From Kocuria sp. cx-455 (lineage in GTDB: Bacteria > Actinomycetota > Actinomycetes > Actinomycetales > Micrococcaceae), in contig NZ_JACXBS010000002.1 in the NCBI RefSeq assembly GCF_014698015.1, positions 372,001 to 436,000 on the forward strand: a stretch of 64,000 bases of DNA. Direction: 5' to 3'. Below are positions 8,843-19,036 of the stretch, piece after piece. Positions within the stretch are counted from its first letter, which is position 1, and every line of letters begins with the position of its first letter. Position numbers and translations under genes: made by a program. The notes under the pieces were generated by a model, which was not told the origin of the DNA, did not search any database, and worked only from the letters and a program-made list of their open reading frames with translations.

Positions 8843-10396
8843 GTGAGCGAGCAGATTCCCTACTACCTGACCACCGCGATTTCTTACCCCAACGGGTCCC
8901 CGCACATCGGGCACGCGTACGAGGCGATCGCCGCGGACACCATGGCGCGGTTCAAGCGCTTGGACGGCTTTGACGTGCGGTTCCAGACCGGCACTGACGA
9001 GCACGGCCAGAAGATGCAGCAGACCGCCGAGAAGCAGGGTGTGTCCCCGCGGGAACTCGCGGATCAGAACGCGTCCCAGTTCAAGCAGATGGACGACGAG
9101 TTGCAGGTCAGCTACGACAGGTTCATCCGCACCACGGACGAGGACCACTATGCCGCGAGCCAGGACATCTGGCGGCGGATGGAGGCCAACGGTGACATCT
9201 ATCTGGACAAGTACGCCGGGTGGTATTCCGTGCGCGACGAGGCCTACTACGCCGAGGACGAGACCGAGGTCCGCGAGGACGGCCATCGGTACTCGATCGG
9301 CACCGGCACCGAACTGACGTGGACCGAGGAGGAAAGCTACTTCTTCCGCCTCTCGGCCTACCAGGACAGGCTGCTGGAGCTCTACGAGACGGGCTTCGTG
9401 CAACCCGAGACCCGTTCCCATGAAATTGCATCTTTTGTGGGGGGCGGACTGCAGGACCTGTCGATCTCACGCACCACCTTCGACTGGGGTGTCCCCGTGC
9501 CGGGCAACCCGGATCACGTGATGTACGTGTGGGTGGACGCACTGACCAATTACCTCACCGGCCTGGGCTACCCGGACACGGAGGACACCAAGTTCCAGAC
9601 GTACTGGCCCGCCGATCTGCACCTGATCGGCAAGGACATCGCCCGGTTCCACGCCGTGTACTGGCCGGCGTTCCTGATGTCCGCCGGACTGGACCTGCCC
9701 AAACGCGTTTACGCCCACGGGTTCCTGTTCAACCAGGGCGAGAAGATGTCCAAGTCGGTGGGCAACGTGATCGACCCGCACTCGCTGATTTGTGAATACG
9801 GCCTGGACCAACTGCGCTTCTTCCTGTTGCGCGAGGTCCCGTTCGGACAGGACGGCAATTACTCCCACGACTCGATTGCTGCGCGCATCAACTCGGACCT
9901 GGCCAACGACCTGGGCAACCTGGCCCAACGCAGCCTGTCCATGGTCGCCAAGAACCTCGGGGGAGTGGCCCCCGAACCCGGCGAGTTCACCGCCGAGGAC
10001 CGGGCCATGCTCGCCGAGGCGAACGCCGTGATGGACACGTTCCGCACCGCATTCGACGCCCAGGCGTTCCACCGTGGGTTGGAAGCGGTCTGGCGCGTGA
10101 TTGCCAACGCCAACCGCTACTTCACGGCGCAGGAGCCGTGGGTGTTGCGCAAGACGGACCCTGAGCGCATGGCCACCGTGTTGTACGTGACGGCGGAGGT
10201 GCTGCGGATCGTGGCGATCCTGGTGCAGCCGGTCATGCCGGACTCCATGGCCACGCTGCTGACTCAGCTGGGCCAGCCCGACGGTGCAGCCCGCCGATAT
10301 GCGGCGATTCCCGATCGGTTGGTGCCCGGTACCGAGCTGCCCAAGCCGAGCGGCGTGTTCCCGCGCTATGAAGAGCCCGAGGTCCTCAAGTCCTGA
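8843..10396 (+). CDS. metG: Methionyl-tRNA synthetase
   Basis: This 517-residue class I synthetase charges tRNA-Met. Seen: the HIGH-type motif [19 protein letters not shown] near residue 20, the [10 protein letters not shown] segment, and the KMSKS-type loop [16 protein letters not shown] near residue 300. The insertion between the two signature halves lacks the zinc-knuckle cysteines of long MetG, matching the short actinobacterial form without a C-terminal dimerisation domain. GTG 8843 is chosen from the TAGAGT box 7 bases upstream and the alignment of the conserved N terminus. Confidence 0.96.
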   Translation: MSEQIPYYLTTAISYPNGSPHIGHAYEAIAADTMARFKRLDGFDVRFQTGTDEHGQKMQQTAEKQGVSPRELADQNASQFKQMDDELQVSYDRFIRTTDEDHYAASQDIWRRMEANGDIYLDKYAGWYSVRDEAYYAEDETEVREDGHRYSIGTGTELTWTEEESYFFRLSAYQDRLLELYETGFVQPETRSHEIASFVGGGLQDLSISRTTFDWGVPVPGNPDHVMYVWVDALTNYLTGLGYPDTEDTKFQTYWPADLHLIGKDIARFHAVYWPAFLMSAGLDLPKRVYAHGFLFNQGEKMSKSVGNVIDPHSLICEYGLDQLRFFLLREVPFGQDGNYSHDSIAARINSDLANDLGNLAQRSLSMVAKNLGGVAPEPGEFTAEDRAMLAEANAVMDTFRTAFDAQAFHRGLEAVWRVIANANRYFTAQEPWVLRKTDPERMATVLYVTAEVLRIVAILVQPVMPDSMATLLTQLGQPDGAARRYAAIPDRLVPGTELPKPSGVFPRYEEPEVLKS

Positions 10397-10508
10397 GTGC
10401 CGGCGGTGGTGCGACGGCGGCGTCACGGGAGCGTGGCGGCGCCGTTGTTGCCTGTCTCGGTATTCGAGACACGTATTCACGTTGTGGAATCCCGAGGCCC
10501 GCCAGATC

Positions 10509-10514
10509 TAGGCT
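10509..10514 (+). promoter_or_regulatory. -10 box TAGGCT for a leaderless leuB transcript
   Basis: TAGGCT is followed by exactly 6 bases and then the ATG of leuB, with no Shine-Dalgarno sequence. Confidence 0.55.
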
Positions 10515-10520
10515 GGATTC

Positions 10521-11600
10521 ATGAGCGAAGCATCGTTGAACGCAGCCACCACATACTCGATCGCCGTGATTCCCGGGGACGGAATCGGCCCCGAGGTCGT
10601 TGCAGAGGCGGTGAAAGTACTCGATGCCGTGACCGAGCCGGCCGGCGTCACCCTGGAAAAAACCCACTACCCGCTGGGAGCCGAGCATTGGTTGGCCACG
10701 GGTGAGGTTCTCAGTGACGACACCCTGGACAAGCTCCGCGGTCACGACGCCATCCTGTTCGGCGCGGTCGGGGCCGCCCCCAACGACACCCGTGTTCCCT
10801 CCGGAATCATCGAGCGTGACCTGCTGCTGAAACTGCGCTTCAGCTTCGACCACTACATCAACCTGCGCCCCGCCACCTTGTACCCGGGAACTACCAGCCC
10901 GTTGGCCGAGCCCGGGGACATTGATTTCGTGGTGGTTCGTGAAGGCACCGAGGGTCTCTACGCCGGCAACGGCGGCCGGGTCCGCCAGGGCACCGACCAC
11001 GAGATCGCCACCGAGGTGTCGATCAACACCGCCCACGGTGTACGTCGCCTGGTCAAGTACGCGTTCGAGCTGGCGCGCAAACGCCCGCGCAAGAAGCTCA
11101 CCCTGGTGCACAAGCACAATGTGCTCGTCAATGCGGGCCGACTGTACCAGGAGACCGTCAACGCGTACGCGGCGCAGTACCCGGACATCACCGTGGATTA
11201 CCTGCACATCGACGCCGCCACCATCTTCTTGACCACCGAGCCCTCCCGCTTCGACGTGATCGTCACCGACAACCTGTTCGGCGACATCCTCACCGACCAG
11301 GCGGGGGCGGTGACCGGAGGTATCGGTCTGGCACCGTGCGGTAACATCAACGCAGATCGCACCGCGCCGTCCATGTTCGAACCCGTTCATGGTTCCGCAC
11401 CGGACATTGCGGGCACCGCAACAGCGCAGCCGGTGGCTGCTATCCTTGCCGCCGCCATGATGCTGGACCACCTGGGCCACGAGGATCTCGCAGACCAGAT
11501 CAACCAGGCAGTGCGCCGGGATCTCGAGACGCACGGCAACGAGAAGCGCAGCACCGATCAGGTGGGCGACCACATTGTGGCCGCCCTGAAAGCCGCCTGA
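10521..11600 (+). CDS. leuB: 3-isopropylmalate dehydrogenase
   Basis: This 359-residue NAD-dependent decarboxylating dehydrogenase converts 3-isopropylmalate to 2-ketoisocaproate in leucine synthesis. Seen: [18 protein letters not shown], the [14 protein letters not shown] phosphate/substrate loop, [14 protein letters not shown], the metal-binding [11 protein letters not shown], and [20 protein letters not shown]. This is the actinobacterial LeuB subtype. It precedes ilvE by 26 bases, so leuB and ilvE probably form one unit. Confidence 0.96.
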   Translation: MSEASLNAATTYSIAVIPGDGIGPEVVAEAVKVLDAVTEPAGVTLEKTHYPLGAEHWLATGEVLSDDTLDKLRGHDAILFGAVGAAPNDTRVPSGIIERDLLLKLRFSFDHYINLRPATLYPGTTSPLAEPGDIDFVVVREGTEGLYAGNGGRVRQGTDHEIATEVSINTAHGVRRLVKYAFELARKRPRKKLTLVHKHNVLVNAGRLYQETVNAYAAQYPDITVDYLHIDAATIFLTTEPSRFDVIVTDNLFGDILTDQAGAVTGGIGLAPCGNINADRTAPSMFEPVHGSAPDIAGTATAQPVAAILAAAMMLDHLGHEDLADQINQAVRRDLETHGNEKRSTDQVGDHIVAALKAA

Positions 11601-11626
11601 TTCCGAGCAGTCGAAGGAGAACACTC

Positions 11627-12724
11627 TTGAGCACCCAGTTCGTCCGTCAGCCCAATCCCCACCCGGCCACCGACGAGGTCCGCAGCGCCATCCTGGCCAA
11701 CCCGGGTTTCGGCGTACATTTCACGGACAATATGATCTCCATCGACTGGACCGGTGACGTGGAAAAGGGCACCGGGCAGTGGGACAACCCTCGCCTGGAG
11801 GCCTACGGTCCGATGGCCCTGGATCCCTCCGCCGCCGTGTTCCACTACGGCCAGGAGATCTTCGAGGGGCTCAAGGCCTACCGTCACGAGGATGGCTCCG
11901 TGTGGAGCTTCCGCCCCGAGGCCAATGCGGCTCGACTGAACCGCTCGGCCGAGCGCCTCGCGTTGCCGGCACTGCCGGAAGACACGTTCGTGGACGCCGT
12001 GCGCGAGCTCGTGAGCACGGACGAGAAATGGGTGCCCTCCGGTGACGGTGAGTCCCTGTATCTGCGCCCCTTCATGATCGCCACGGAGCCGTTCCTCGGG
12101 GTGCGTCCGTCACGCCAGGCGCGGTTTTCCGTGATCGCCTCCCCGGCCGGAAACTACTTCGGTACGGTGGAACCCGTGGACATCTGGCTGTCCCGCAGCT
12201 ACGCCCGCGCGGGTAAGGGCGGCACCGGTTCGGCCAAGTGCGGCGGCAACTACGCGGCGTCGTTGATTGCGCAAATGGAAGGCGACGCCCACGGCTGCAG
12301 CCAGGTGTTGTTCCTCGACCACGAACGCGACGACGCCATCGAGGAACTCGGTGGCATGAACGTGTTCTTCGTCTTCAAGAACGGCCGCGTGGTGACCCCG
12401 GAACTCACGGGAACCATCCTGGAGGGCGTCACCCGCCGCTCGATCATCGAACTGGCCAGGGAGCGCGGCCTGCAGGTCGAGGAACGTCGCTTCACGTTGG
12501 ACGAATGGCGTGAGCGCAAAGCCTCGGGAGAGCTGACGGAGGTGTTCGCGTGCGGTACCGCAGCGGTGATCGCGCCCGTGCGTCGTTTGGTCAGTCACGA
12601 CGAGGTCATTGGTAACGAAGACGACCAGCCGGGGGAGGTGACCTTGTCCCTGCGCCAGCAGCTGCTCGACATCCAGACCGGTCGCGCGGAGGACACTCAC
12701 GGCTGGCTCACGCGACTGGCCTGA
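11627..12724 (+). CDS. ilvE: Branched-chain amino acid aminotransferase
   Basis: This 365-residue class IV PLP enzyme carries out the last step of valine, leucine and isoleucine synthesis. Seen: FGVHFTDNMISIDW, FHYGQEIFEGLKAYRHEDGS, YLRPFMIATEPFLGVRPS, and the PLP-lysine region GTGSAKCGGNYAASLIAQ, with EVFACGTAAVIAPV near the C terminus. The start is a TTG at 11627 preceded by GAAGGAGAACACTC, a clear ribosome binding site. Confidence 0.96.
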   Translation: MSTQFVRQPNPHPATDEVRSAILANPGFGVHFTDNMISIDWTGDVEKGTGQWDNPRLEAYGPMALDPSAAVFHYGQEIFEGLKAYRHEDGSVWSFRPEANAARLNRSAERLALPALPEDTFVDAVRELVSTDEKWVPSGDGESLYLRPFMIATEPFLGVRPSRQARFSVIASPAGNYFGTVEPVDIWLSRSYARAGKGGTGSAKCGGNYAASLIAQMEGDAHGCSQVLFLDHERDDAIEELGGMNVFFVFKNGRVVTPELTGTILEGVTRRSIIELARERGLQVEERRFTLDEWRERKASGELTEVFACGTAAVIAPVRRLVSHDEVIGNEDDQPGEVTLSLRQQLLDIQTGRAEDTHGWLTRLA

Positions 12725-12778
12725 TCGCTCACCGCTCAACGCGGCTCCGAGGTGGGCCGTGCTGTGTAGCCTTGGGGC

Positions 12779-13552
12779 ATGCGCATTGCACGGTTCACCT
12801 TCGACAATGAAATTCACTTCGGCGTGGTTGCCGGGCCCGAGGGCCAGGAGAAGATCACGTACCTCTCGGGCGACCCCCTCTACGTGGGCGTGCAGCCCCT
12901 CGATCGCACGGTGGAGATCTCCGAGGTGCGGTTGCTGGCTCCGGTCATCCCGCGCTCCAAGATCGTGTGCGTGGGACGCAACTACGCGGACCACGCCGCC
13001 GAGATGGGCAATGACCTGCCCACCAGCCCGCTGCTGTTCTTCAAACCGAACACCTCGGTGTCCGGCCCCGGCGATCCGGTGACGTTGCCGTCCTGGACCG
13101 AGCAGGTCTCCTACGAGGCCGAACTCGCCGTGGTGATCGGGCGGATGTGCAAGGACGTACCCGTCGAGAGAGTGCCCGAGGTCGTGTTCGGCTACACCGG
13201 TGCCAACGATCTCACCGCGCGTGACGCTCAGAAGACGGACGGCCAGTGGGCCCGCGCCAAGGGGTTCGACGGCGCCTGCCCCCTGGGCCCGTGGGTCGAG
13301 ACCGAGTTGGACGTCAGTTCGATCGGGGTGCAGTCCCGGGTCAACGGTGAACCGAAGCAGGACGGGAACACCTCGGACATGGTCTTCGACGTCCCCACGC
13401 TGGTGTCCTACGTGTCCCAGGCCTTCACGCTGCTGCCCGGTGACGTCATCCTCACGGGCACACCGGCCGGGGTGGGCATCGTGGACGAGGGTGACACCCT
13501 GGATGTGGACATCGAGGGGATCGGTCGTCTCACCACGGTGCTGCGCCGCTGA
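12779..13552 (+). CDS. Fumarylacetoacetate hydrolase family protein
   Basis: This 257-residue FAH-superfamily enzyme acts on a 2-keto/hydroxy acid, as hydrolase, hydratase or oxaloacetate decarboxylase. Seen: the core KIVCVGRNYADHAAEMG, FFKPNTSVSGPGDPV, the metal-binding EAELAVVIG, and GYTGANDLTARDAQ, ending in LTGTPAGVGIVDEGD. TAGCCT ends 6 bases before the ATG, so a leaderless start is likely. It sits between ilvE and gltX, a common actinobacterial order. The physiological substrate is not predictable. Confidence 0.9.
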   Translation: MRIARFTFDNEIHFGVVAGPEGQEKITYLSGDPLYVGVQPLDRTVEISEVRLLAPVIPRSKIVCVGRNYADHAAEMGNDLPTSPLLFFKPNTSVSGPGDPVTLPSWTEQVSYEAELAVVIGRMCKDVPVERVPEVVFGYTGANDLTARDAQKTDGQWARAKGFDGACPLGPWVETELDVSSIGVQSRVNGEPKQDGNTSDMVFDVPTLVSYVSQAFTLLPGDVILTGTPAGVGIVDEGDTLDVDIEGIGRLTTVLRR

Positions 13553-13588
13553 GCCGGTGGTGTCCCTTGAGCCTAGACTGGTCACATC

Positions 13589-15103
13589 ATGACTGACCAC
13601 GAAACTTCACTGCAGCCCACCGTTTCCGCCGACACCCCCGTGCGCGTGCGCTTCTGCCCGTCTCCCACGGGCACGCCTCACGTGGGCTTGATCCGCACCG
13701 CATTGTCCAACTGGGCCTGGGCTCGCCACACCGGCGGCACCATGGTGTTCCGGATCGAGGACACGGACGCCGCCCGCGACTCCGAGGAGAGCTTCGGCCA
13801 GATCCTCGACGCACTCGCCTGGTTGGGTATCGACTGGGACGAGGGAGTCAACGTGGGTGGCCCCCACGAGCCGTACCGCCAGTCCCAGCGCGGTGAGATC
13901 TACCAGGACGTGCTGGCCAAATTGGTGGAGTCCGGACACGTGTACGAGGACTTCTCCACCCCGGACGAGGTGGAAGCCCGTCACCGGGCCAAGGGGGAGG
14001 ACCCCAAGCTCGGCTACGACAATTACGATCGCGACCTGACCGAGGAGCAGAAGCAGGCATTCCGGGACGAGGGTCGCAAGCCCGTTCTGCGACTGCGGAT
14101 GCCCAACGAGGACATTTCCTTCACCGACCTGGTGCGCGGTGAGATCTCCTTCAAGGCCGGGTCCGTGCCGGACTTCGTGGTGGCCCGCGCCAACGGTAAG
14201 CCGCTCTACACGCTGGTCAACCCCGTGGACGACGCCCTCATGGGTATCACCCAGGTGCTGCGCGGAGAGGATCTGCTGTCCTCGACCCCTCGCCAGATCG
14301 CCCTGTACCGCGCCCTCATGGACATCGGCGTGGCCGAGTTCATCCCCGAGTTCGGCCACCTGCCCTACGTGATGGGTGAAGGCAACAAGAAGCTGTCCAA
14401 GCGCGATCCCGAGTCCAATTTGTTCCACCACCGGGACAACGGGTTCATCCCCGAGGGACTGTTGAACTACCTGGCGCTGCTGGGTTGGTCACTGTCCGCG
14501 GACGAGGACATCTTCAGCGTGGACCAGCTCGTGGCGAATTTCGACATCCACAATGTTCTGGCCAATCCCGCGCGCTTCGACATCAAGAAGGCCACGGCCA
14601 TCAACGGCACCCATATTCGCATGCTGGAGCCGCAGGACTTCCGCAACCGCTTGATTCCGTACCTGCGGTCGGCCGGCTTGACGGGGGAGACCCTCACGGA
14701 CGAGCAGAACGCGATCCTGGACCAAGCGGCGCCTTTGGTCCAGGAACGCATGAACCTGCTGGGCGAGACCCCGGGACTGTTGGGCTTCCTGTTCCGTTCC
14801 GACGATCAGATCCAGATCGCCCCGGACGCCCGGAAGCAGCTCAAGGACAGCGCCCCGCAGGTGCTGCAGGCCGCGGTCGAGGCGCTCGAACCATTGGACG
14901 ATTTCACGGCGGAGCCCATTGAGGCCGCATTGCGCGAGGCCATTGTCGAGGGACTGGAGATCAAGCCCCGGCTGGCCTTCGGCCCGGTGCGCACCGCGGT
15001 GTCCGGTGAGCGCATTTCCCCGCCGCTCTTCGAGTCACTGGAAATCCTGGGCAAGGAATCGTCCCTGAACCGCATCAAGGCGCTCGCCTCCCAGCTCAGT
15101 TAG
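13589..15103 (+). CDS. gltX: Glutamyl-tRNA synthetase
   Basis: This 504-residue class I synthetase charges tRNA-Glu and, where GatCAB is used, also tRNA-Gln. Seen: the HIGH-type motif [18 protein letters not shown] near residues 18-35, [17 protein letters not shown], and the KMSKS-type KLSKRDPES near residue 270, followed by an alpha-helical anticodon-binding C terminus. TAGACT lies 9 bases before the ATG. The genes for tRNA-Gln and tRNA-Glu follow within 300 bases, one of them its cognate substrate. Confidence 0.97.
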   Translation: MTDHETSLQPTVSADTPVRVRFCPSPTGTPHVGLIRTALSNWAWARHTGGTMVFRIEDTDAARDSEESFGQILDALAWLGIDWDEGVNVGGPHEPYRQSQRGEIYQDVLAKLVESGHVYEDFSTPDEVEARHRAKGEDPKLGYDNYDRDLTEEQKQAFRDEGRKPVLRLRMPNEDISFTDLVRGEISFKAGSVPDFVVARANGKPLYTLVNPVDDALMGITQVLRGEDLLSSTPRQIALYRALMDIGVAEFIPEFGHLPYVMGEGNKKLSKRDPESNLFHHRDNGFIPEGLLNYLALLGWSLSADEDIFSVDQLVANFDIHNVLANPARFDIKKATAINGTHIRMLEPQDFRNRLIPYLRSAGLTGETLTDEQNAILDQAAPLVQERMNLLGETPGLLGFLFRSDDQIQIAPDARKQLKDSAPQVLQAAVEALEPLDDFTAEPIEAALREAIVEGLEIKPRLAFGPVRTAVSGERISPPLFESLEILGKESSLNRIKALASQLS

Positions 15104-15188
15104 TGGCACCGTGCCCGGTTTGGCACCCGCGCGGCGATTGGGTATAGTTATTGCTCGTTGCGCGGGTGCGAGAGCCCCGGCACGACAT

Positions 15189-15260
15189 TGGGATATGGTG
15201 TAATTGGCAACACAGCGGTTTCTGGTACCGTCGTTCTAGGTTCGAGTCCTGGTATCCCAG
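15189..15260 (+). tRNA. tRNA-Gln (anticodon CUG)
   Basis: Acceptor TGGGATA/TATCCCA, anticodon loop TTCTGGT with CTG between CGG-type stems, and T-arm GGTTCGAGTCC are present. CCA is not encoded. Confidence 0.94.
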
Positions 15261-15381
15261 CGCTGATCATCCACTGATTCACCAGTGGATAAGATGCACC
15301 GAACGAGCAAGTTGGTGCAGGCGACATCTGATGTTACTGTTTAGTCCGTCGATTGAGCCTGAAAGCTTCTCGATCACCTAG

Positions 15382-15454
15382 GGCCCCATCGTATAGCGGC
15401 CTAGTACGCCGCCCTCTCACGGCGGTAACGCGGGTTCGAATCCCGCTGGGGTCA
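15382..15454 (+). tRNA. tRNA-Glu (anticodon CUC)
   Basis: Acceptor GGCCCCA/TGGGGTC with one G-T pair, anticodon CTC between CCGCC/GGCGG stems, and T-arm CGGGTTCGAATCCCG are present. It is followed by a strong terminator. Confidence 0.95.
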
Positions 15455-15466
15455 CGCACGTGACGA

Positions 15467-15498
15467 AACCCCGTCTCCCTCCGGAGGCGGGGTTTTTT
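15467..15498 (+). terminator. Terminator after tRNA-Glu
   Basis: The 12-bp stem AACCCCGTCTCC / GGAGGCGGGGTT, with one wobble pair and a 4-base loop, is followed by a T-run of six. This is the clearest canonical intrinsic terminator in the window. Confidence 0.92.
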
Positions 15499-15613
15499 CG
15501 TTCCCGCGGCCGGTGGTCTCGCACGTGACCGCTCACGCGTGCCGCCGCATCCTGCGTTCGTGTCGTGGGTGACGTAGCACTCGCCCCGAGCTGAAGGCTG
15601 GCACAATGGCGGC

Positions 15614-17368
15614 GTGAGCACCGACAACGCATCCGCCACTTCGCTGATCGACGCGCTCGAGCGGACCCGAGACCTCCTGAGCTCCACCACGTTGCCGCTG
15701 GCCACGGCCAGTGCGCCGCAGCAGCGAGAGACCGTGGGCCGGGCCGTCGCCCAGCTCGACGACTACGTGTTGCCGCGCGTCCGGTCCCTGGACGCCCCGT
15801 TGCTGGCGGTGGTCGGCGGATCCACCGGCGCGGGAAAATCCACGCTGGTCAACGCACTCGTGGGTCATCCCGTCACGCGTTCCGGTGCCATTCGGCCCAC
15901 CACTCGCAGACCGCTGCTGATCCACCACCCCCACGACGCCGCCGCGTTCACGTCGCAGCGCGTCCTGCCGCATCTGGCTCGGGTGCGAGGCAAGCTCATG
16001 GACCCCACGGTCACGGCCCCGGCGCGGTCCGAGGGCGATCGCCCCGTGGAGGACACGGGTTCGTTGGTTCTGCTGGCGGACGAGAAGATTCCGCAGGGCC
16101 TGGCCGTGCTCGACGCACCGGACGTGGATTCCGTATCCGACGACAACCGCGCGCTCGCCGCCCAGTTGCTGTCCGCGGCGGACCTCTGGCTGTTCGTCAC
16201 GACCGCCAATCGATACGCGGACGCGGTGCCGTGGCAATTGCTTCGTAACGCGGCCGGCCGCGATATCACCGTGGCCGTGGTGCTGGATCGTGTGCAGGCG
16301 GCGTCGGCGGAAGAAATCCAGGACGACCTGCGGCGGATGCTCAATCAAGAAGGGCTCGGGCACGCGCCCATCTTTGTGGTGGAGGAATCTCCGCTCAATG
16401 AGCTGGGCATGCTGCCGCCGCCCGTGGTGGCCCCGTTGCGTGGCTGGCTCGAAGAGCTCGGGGCCGACGCCCAGGCGCGCGCGGACATCGCGGCACGCAC
16501 GCTGGGTGGGGCCGTGCGCGAGCTCGCGGACACCACCGATCGAACCGCGGACGCGGTGGAGGGCCAGCAACGCACGGAAGACCACTTGCGCCGTGAGGTC
16601 ACCACCGCCTTCGACGACGCCCTGGCCGCCATCATCGACTCCACCCGTGACGGCACGTTGCTGCGCGGGGAGGTCCTGGCCCGCTGGCAGGACTTCGTGG
16701 GCACCGGCGAGTTCTTCCGCAACCTCGAGGCCGGCATCGGGCGGGTGCGCGACCGGATCACCGCGTTCTTCAAAGGTGAGCCCGCCCCGGAGGTCCAGGT
16801 CGAAGAAGCCATTGAAACCGGTCTGCAGGCCGTGATCGTGGAACACACCGCGCGCGCCTCGGAGTTGGCCGAGCGGCGCTGGCGTGATGAAACCTCGGGG
16901 CAGGTCCTGCTCGCGGGGCGGGATCTGTCCGCCCTGCCGGCGAACTATCCCGAAACCACCGCCGAGCACATCCGCTCGTGGCAGTCGGACGTCATGCTCA
17001 TGATCCAACAGGAAGGCGCGGGTAAGCGCACGCAGGCCCGGGCCCTGTCCCTGGGGGTCAATGCCCTGGCCGTGATTCTGATGATCGGTGTGTTCTCCAT
17101 GACCGGTGGTCTCACCGGTCTCGAGGTCGGCATTGCCGGTGGCTCCGGCGTGGTCGGTACCAAACTGCTCGAAGCGGTCTTCGGGGAGGACGCCGTCCGG
17201 CGAATGAGCCAAAAAGCGCGCGAGAACCTGGAAACCCGCATCAAGCACCTGCTGGATCAGCGCGCCAAGGCGTTCCTGGACCGTCTGGACGAACTGGGTG
17301 AGCACCCCACCGCGGGCGAGTTGCGGTCCGCGGCCCGGGACATTCGCACGGCCGGTGAGGCCCTGTGA
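15614..17368 (+). CDS. Dynamin-like GTPase, first of a pair
   Basis: This 584-residue protein has an N-terminal G domain and membrane-associated C terminus. Seen: the G1 P-loop VVGGSTGAGKSTLVNALVGH near residues 64-83, a switch-region threonine pair RPTTRRP, a G3-like LAVLDAPDVDSV, and a hydrophobic hairpin (ALSLGVNALAVILMIGVFSM ... LEVGIAGGSGVVGT) near residues 478-525. Helices follow. This matches bacterial dynamin-like proteins that remodel or tether membranes. The stop overlaps the next GTPase start by 4 bases (GTGA), indicating an obligate pair. CACAAT ends 6 bases before the GTG start. Confidence 0.82.
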   Translation: MSTDNASATSLIDALERTRDLLSSTTLPLATASAPQQRETVGRAVAQLDDYVLPRVRSLDAPLLAVVGGSTGAGKSTLVNALVGHPVTRSGAIRPTTRRPLLIHHPHDAAAFTSQRVLPHLARVRGKLMDPTVTAPARSEGDRPVEDTGSLVLLADEKIPQGLAVLDAPDVDSVSDDNRALAAQLLSAADLWLFVTTANRYADAVPWQLLRNAAGRDITVAVVLDRVQAASAEEIQDDLRRMLNQEGLGHAPIFVVEESPLNELGMLPPPVVAPLRGWLEELGADAQARADIAARTLGGAVRELADTTDRTADAVEGQQRTEDHLRREVTTAFDDALAAIIDSTRDGTLLRGEVLARWQDFVGTGEFFRNLEAGIGRVRDRITAFFKGEPAPEVQVEEAIETGLQAVIVEHTARASELAERRWRDETSGQVLLAGRDLSALPANYPETTAEHIRSWQSDVMLMIQQEGAGKRTQARALSLGVNALAVILMIGVFSMTGGLTGLEVGIAGGSGVVGTKLLEAVFGEDAVRRMSQKARENLETRIKHLLDQRAKAFLDRLDELGEHPTAGELRSAARDIRTAGEAL

Positions 17369-19032
17369 AACGGCGCACCAAACACCTCGGGCTCACGCTG
17401 TCCGACCGGATCAAGGGTCTCGCCCAAGCCGCGGAACTGGCCGAGGGTCGTCTCGACCAGGACGCGGTGACGGCCGCCCGCCACGCCCTGGACCGTGCGG
17501 GGCAGCGGCGGGCGCTGTCCGCCGATCACACCGTGGTCGGTTTCTTCGGCGCCACAGGATCGGGAAAATCCACATTGTTCAACGCGGTGATCGGCCAGGA
17601 TCTGGCGCGCACCGCGGCGCGCCGGCCCACCACGTCCCAGCCGCTGGCTGCGATCCGGGGAGAGGAGGGCAGCGAGGCCCTGCTCGACTGGCTCGACGTC
17701 AGCGACCGCCACGTGGTGGGCCCCGCCCTGAGCATCAGCACAGGCAAGGGCCGCAGGGCGAGCACCACGAGTGGCGGCCTGATTCTGCTGGACCTGCCCG
17801 ATTTCGACTCGGTCACGCGTGAGCACCGGGACATCGTGGAGCGCATGGTGGGCCTGGTGGACGTGGTCGTGTGGGTGGTGGACCCCCAGAAGTACGCCGA
17901 CGCCGTGCTGCACCAGGATTTCGTGCAGCCACTGGCCCGGCACGGCGCGGTGACCATGGTGGTGCTGAACCAGGCCGACCGCCTGGCCCCCTCAGACCTG
18001 CCCCACGTGCTGGCCTCGCTGCGGGAGCTGCTCGCCCAGGACGGGTTGCCCACGTCCGGGCCCAGTACCCCCGTAGCGGTGTCCGCGTTGACCGGGGAGG
18101 GTGTGCCCGATCTGCGCGAGCGCATCCACGCCATCGCAGCACACCGGGCAGCCGCGGGGCAACGGCTCGAGGCGGACGTGATCCATGCCGGACACGTTCT
18201 CGCGGAGGCCGCCGGCGAGGGCGACCCCCGGGGCATCACACGCGAAGCGAGTGAGCAGCTCACCTCGGGCCTCGTGCGCGCCGCGGGAGTGGACCTCATT
18301 GCCGACGCCGCCGCACGCTCCTACCGCCTGCGCGCCGGCAAGCACACGGGCTGGATCGCAACACGCTGGCTCGCGAACTTCCGCAAGGATCCGCTCAAGC
18401 GCCTGCACATCGAAAGCCACGACAAGGGCTCTGACCCTTCGGTGCATCGCACGTCCCTGCCACCCATGAACGCCTCACAGAAGGCATCGGCGGACTCCGC
18501 CGTGCGCCATTACGCGGATGCGGTGTCCGAGGGTGCCGGGGCACCGTGGCGGCGCAGTGTGCGTGTGGCCGCTCGGTCCAACGACTCACGCCTCCCGGAC
18601 GCTCTGGACCAGGCCGTGGCGCGCACCAAGTTCTCCGCACGATCCGCGTCCTGGTGGTGGATTCTTTTCGACGTGCTGCAGTGGATTGCCATGGCCATGA
18701 CCGTGGTGGGACTGCTGTGGTTGTTGGGCTTGTTCGCGGCAGACTACTTCCAGATTCCGCTGCCCCCGCCGCCCACGGTCGAGGGATTCCCGCTCCCGGT
18801 GCCCACGCTCATGGTCATCACGGGCGTGGTGGTGGCGATCTTCCTGGCCATCACGGGCGGAGTCATCGCCTCCGTCGCCTCGCGCCTGCGGGCCTCCCGA
18901 CTACGACGCCGCCTGGGCGAGTCGGTGCGCGAGACCGCACGAGAGCTCGTGGAGTCCCCGGTGGAGCGTGAACTGCAGGCCCACCGCAGGTTCGGCGAGT
19001 CCCTCACGGTGACCACCGCGCAGGTCCGCTAG
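17365..19032 (+). CDS. Dynamin/Era-like GTPase, second of a pair
   Basis: This 555-residue GTPase has the G1 motif FFGATGSGKSTLFNAVIGQ near residue 55, a G3 motif LLDLPDFDSV, a G4-like VVLNQADRL, and SALTGEGVPDLRERI as G5. Two transmembrane segments follow (WWWILFDVLQWIAMAMTVVG and LMVITGVVVAIFLAITGGVI). It is translationally coupled to the upstream dynamin-like protein. Paired dynamin-like GTPases in actinobacteria (for example DynA/DynB in Streptomyces, IniA/IniC in mycobacteria) act at membranes. The exact role of this pair is not predictable. Confidence 0.82.
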   Translation: MKRRTKHLGLTLSDRIKGLAQAAELAEGRLDQDAVTAARHALDRAGQRRALSADHTVVGFFGATGSGKSTLFNAVIGQDLARTAARRPTTSQPLAAIRGEEGSEALLDWLDVSDRHVVGPALSISTGKGRRASTTSGGLILLDLPDFDSVTREHRDIVERMVGLVDVVVWVVDPQKYADAVLHQDFVQPLARHGAVTMVVLNQADRLAPSDLPHVLASLRELLAQDGLPTSGPSTPVAVSALTGEGVPDLRERIHAIAAHRAAAGQRLEADVIHAGHVLAEAAGEGDPRGITREASEQLTSGLVRAAGVDLIADAAARSYRLRAGKHTGWIATRWLANFRKDPLKRLHIESHDKGSDPSVHRTSLPPMNASQKASADSAVRHYADAVSEGAGAPWRRSVRVAARSNDSRLPDALDQAVARTKFSARSASWWWILFDVLQWIAMAMTVVGLLWLLGLFAADYFQIPLPPPPTVEGFPLPVPTLMVITGVVVAIFLAITGGVIASVASRLRASRLRRRLGESVRETARELVESPVERELQAHRRFGESLTVTTAQVR

Positions 19033-19036
19033 CCGG

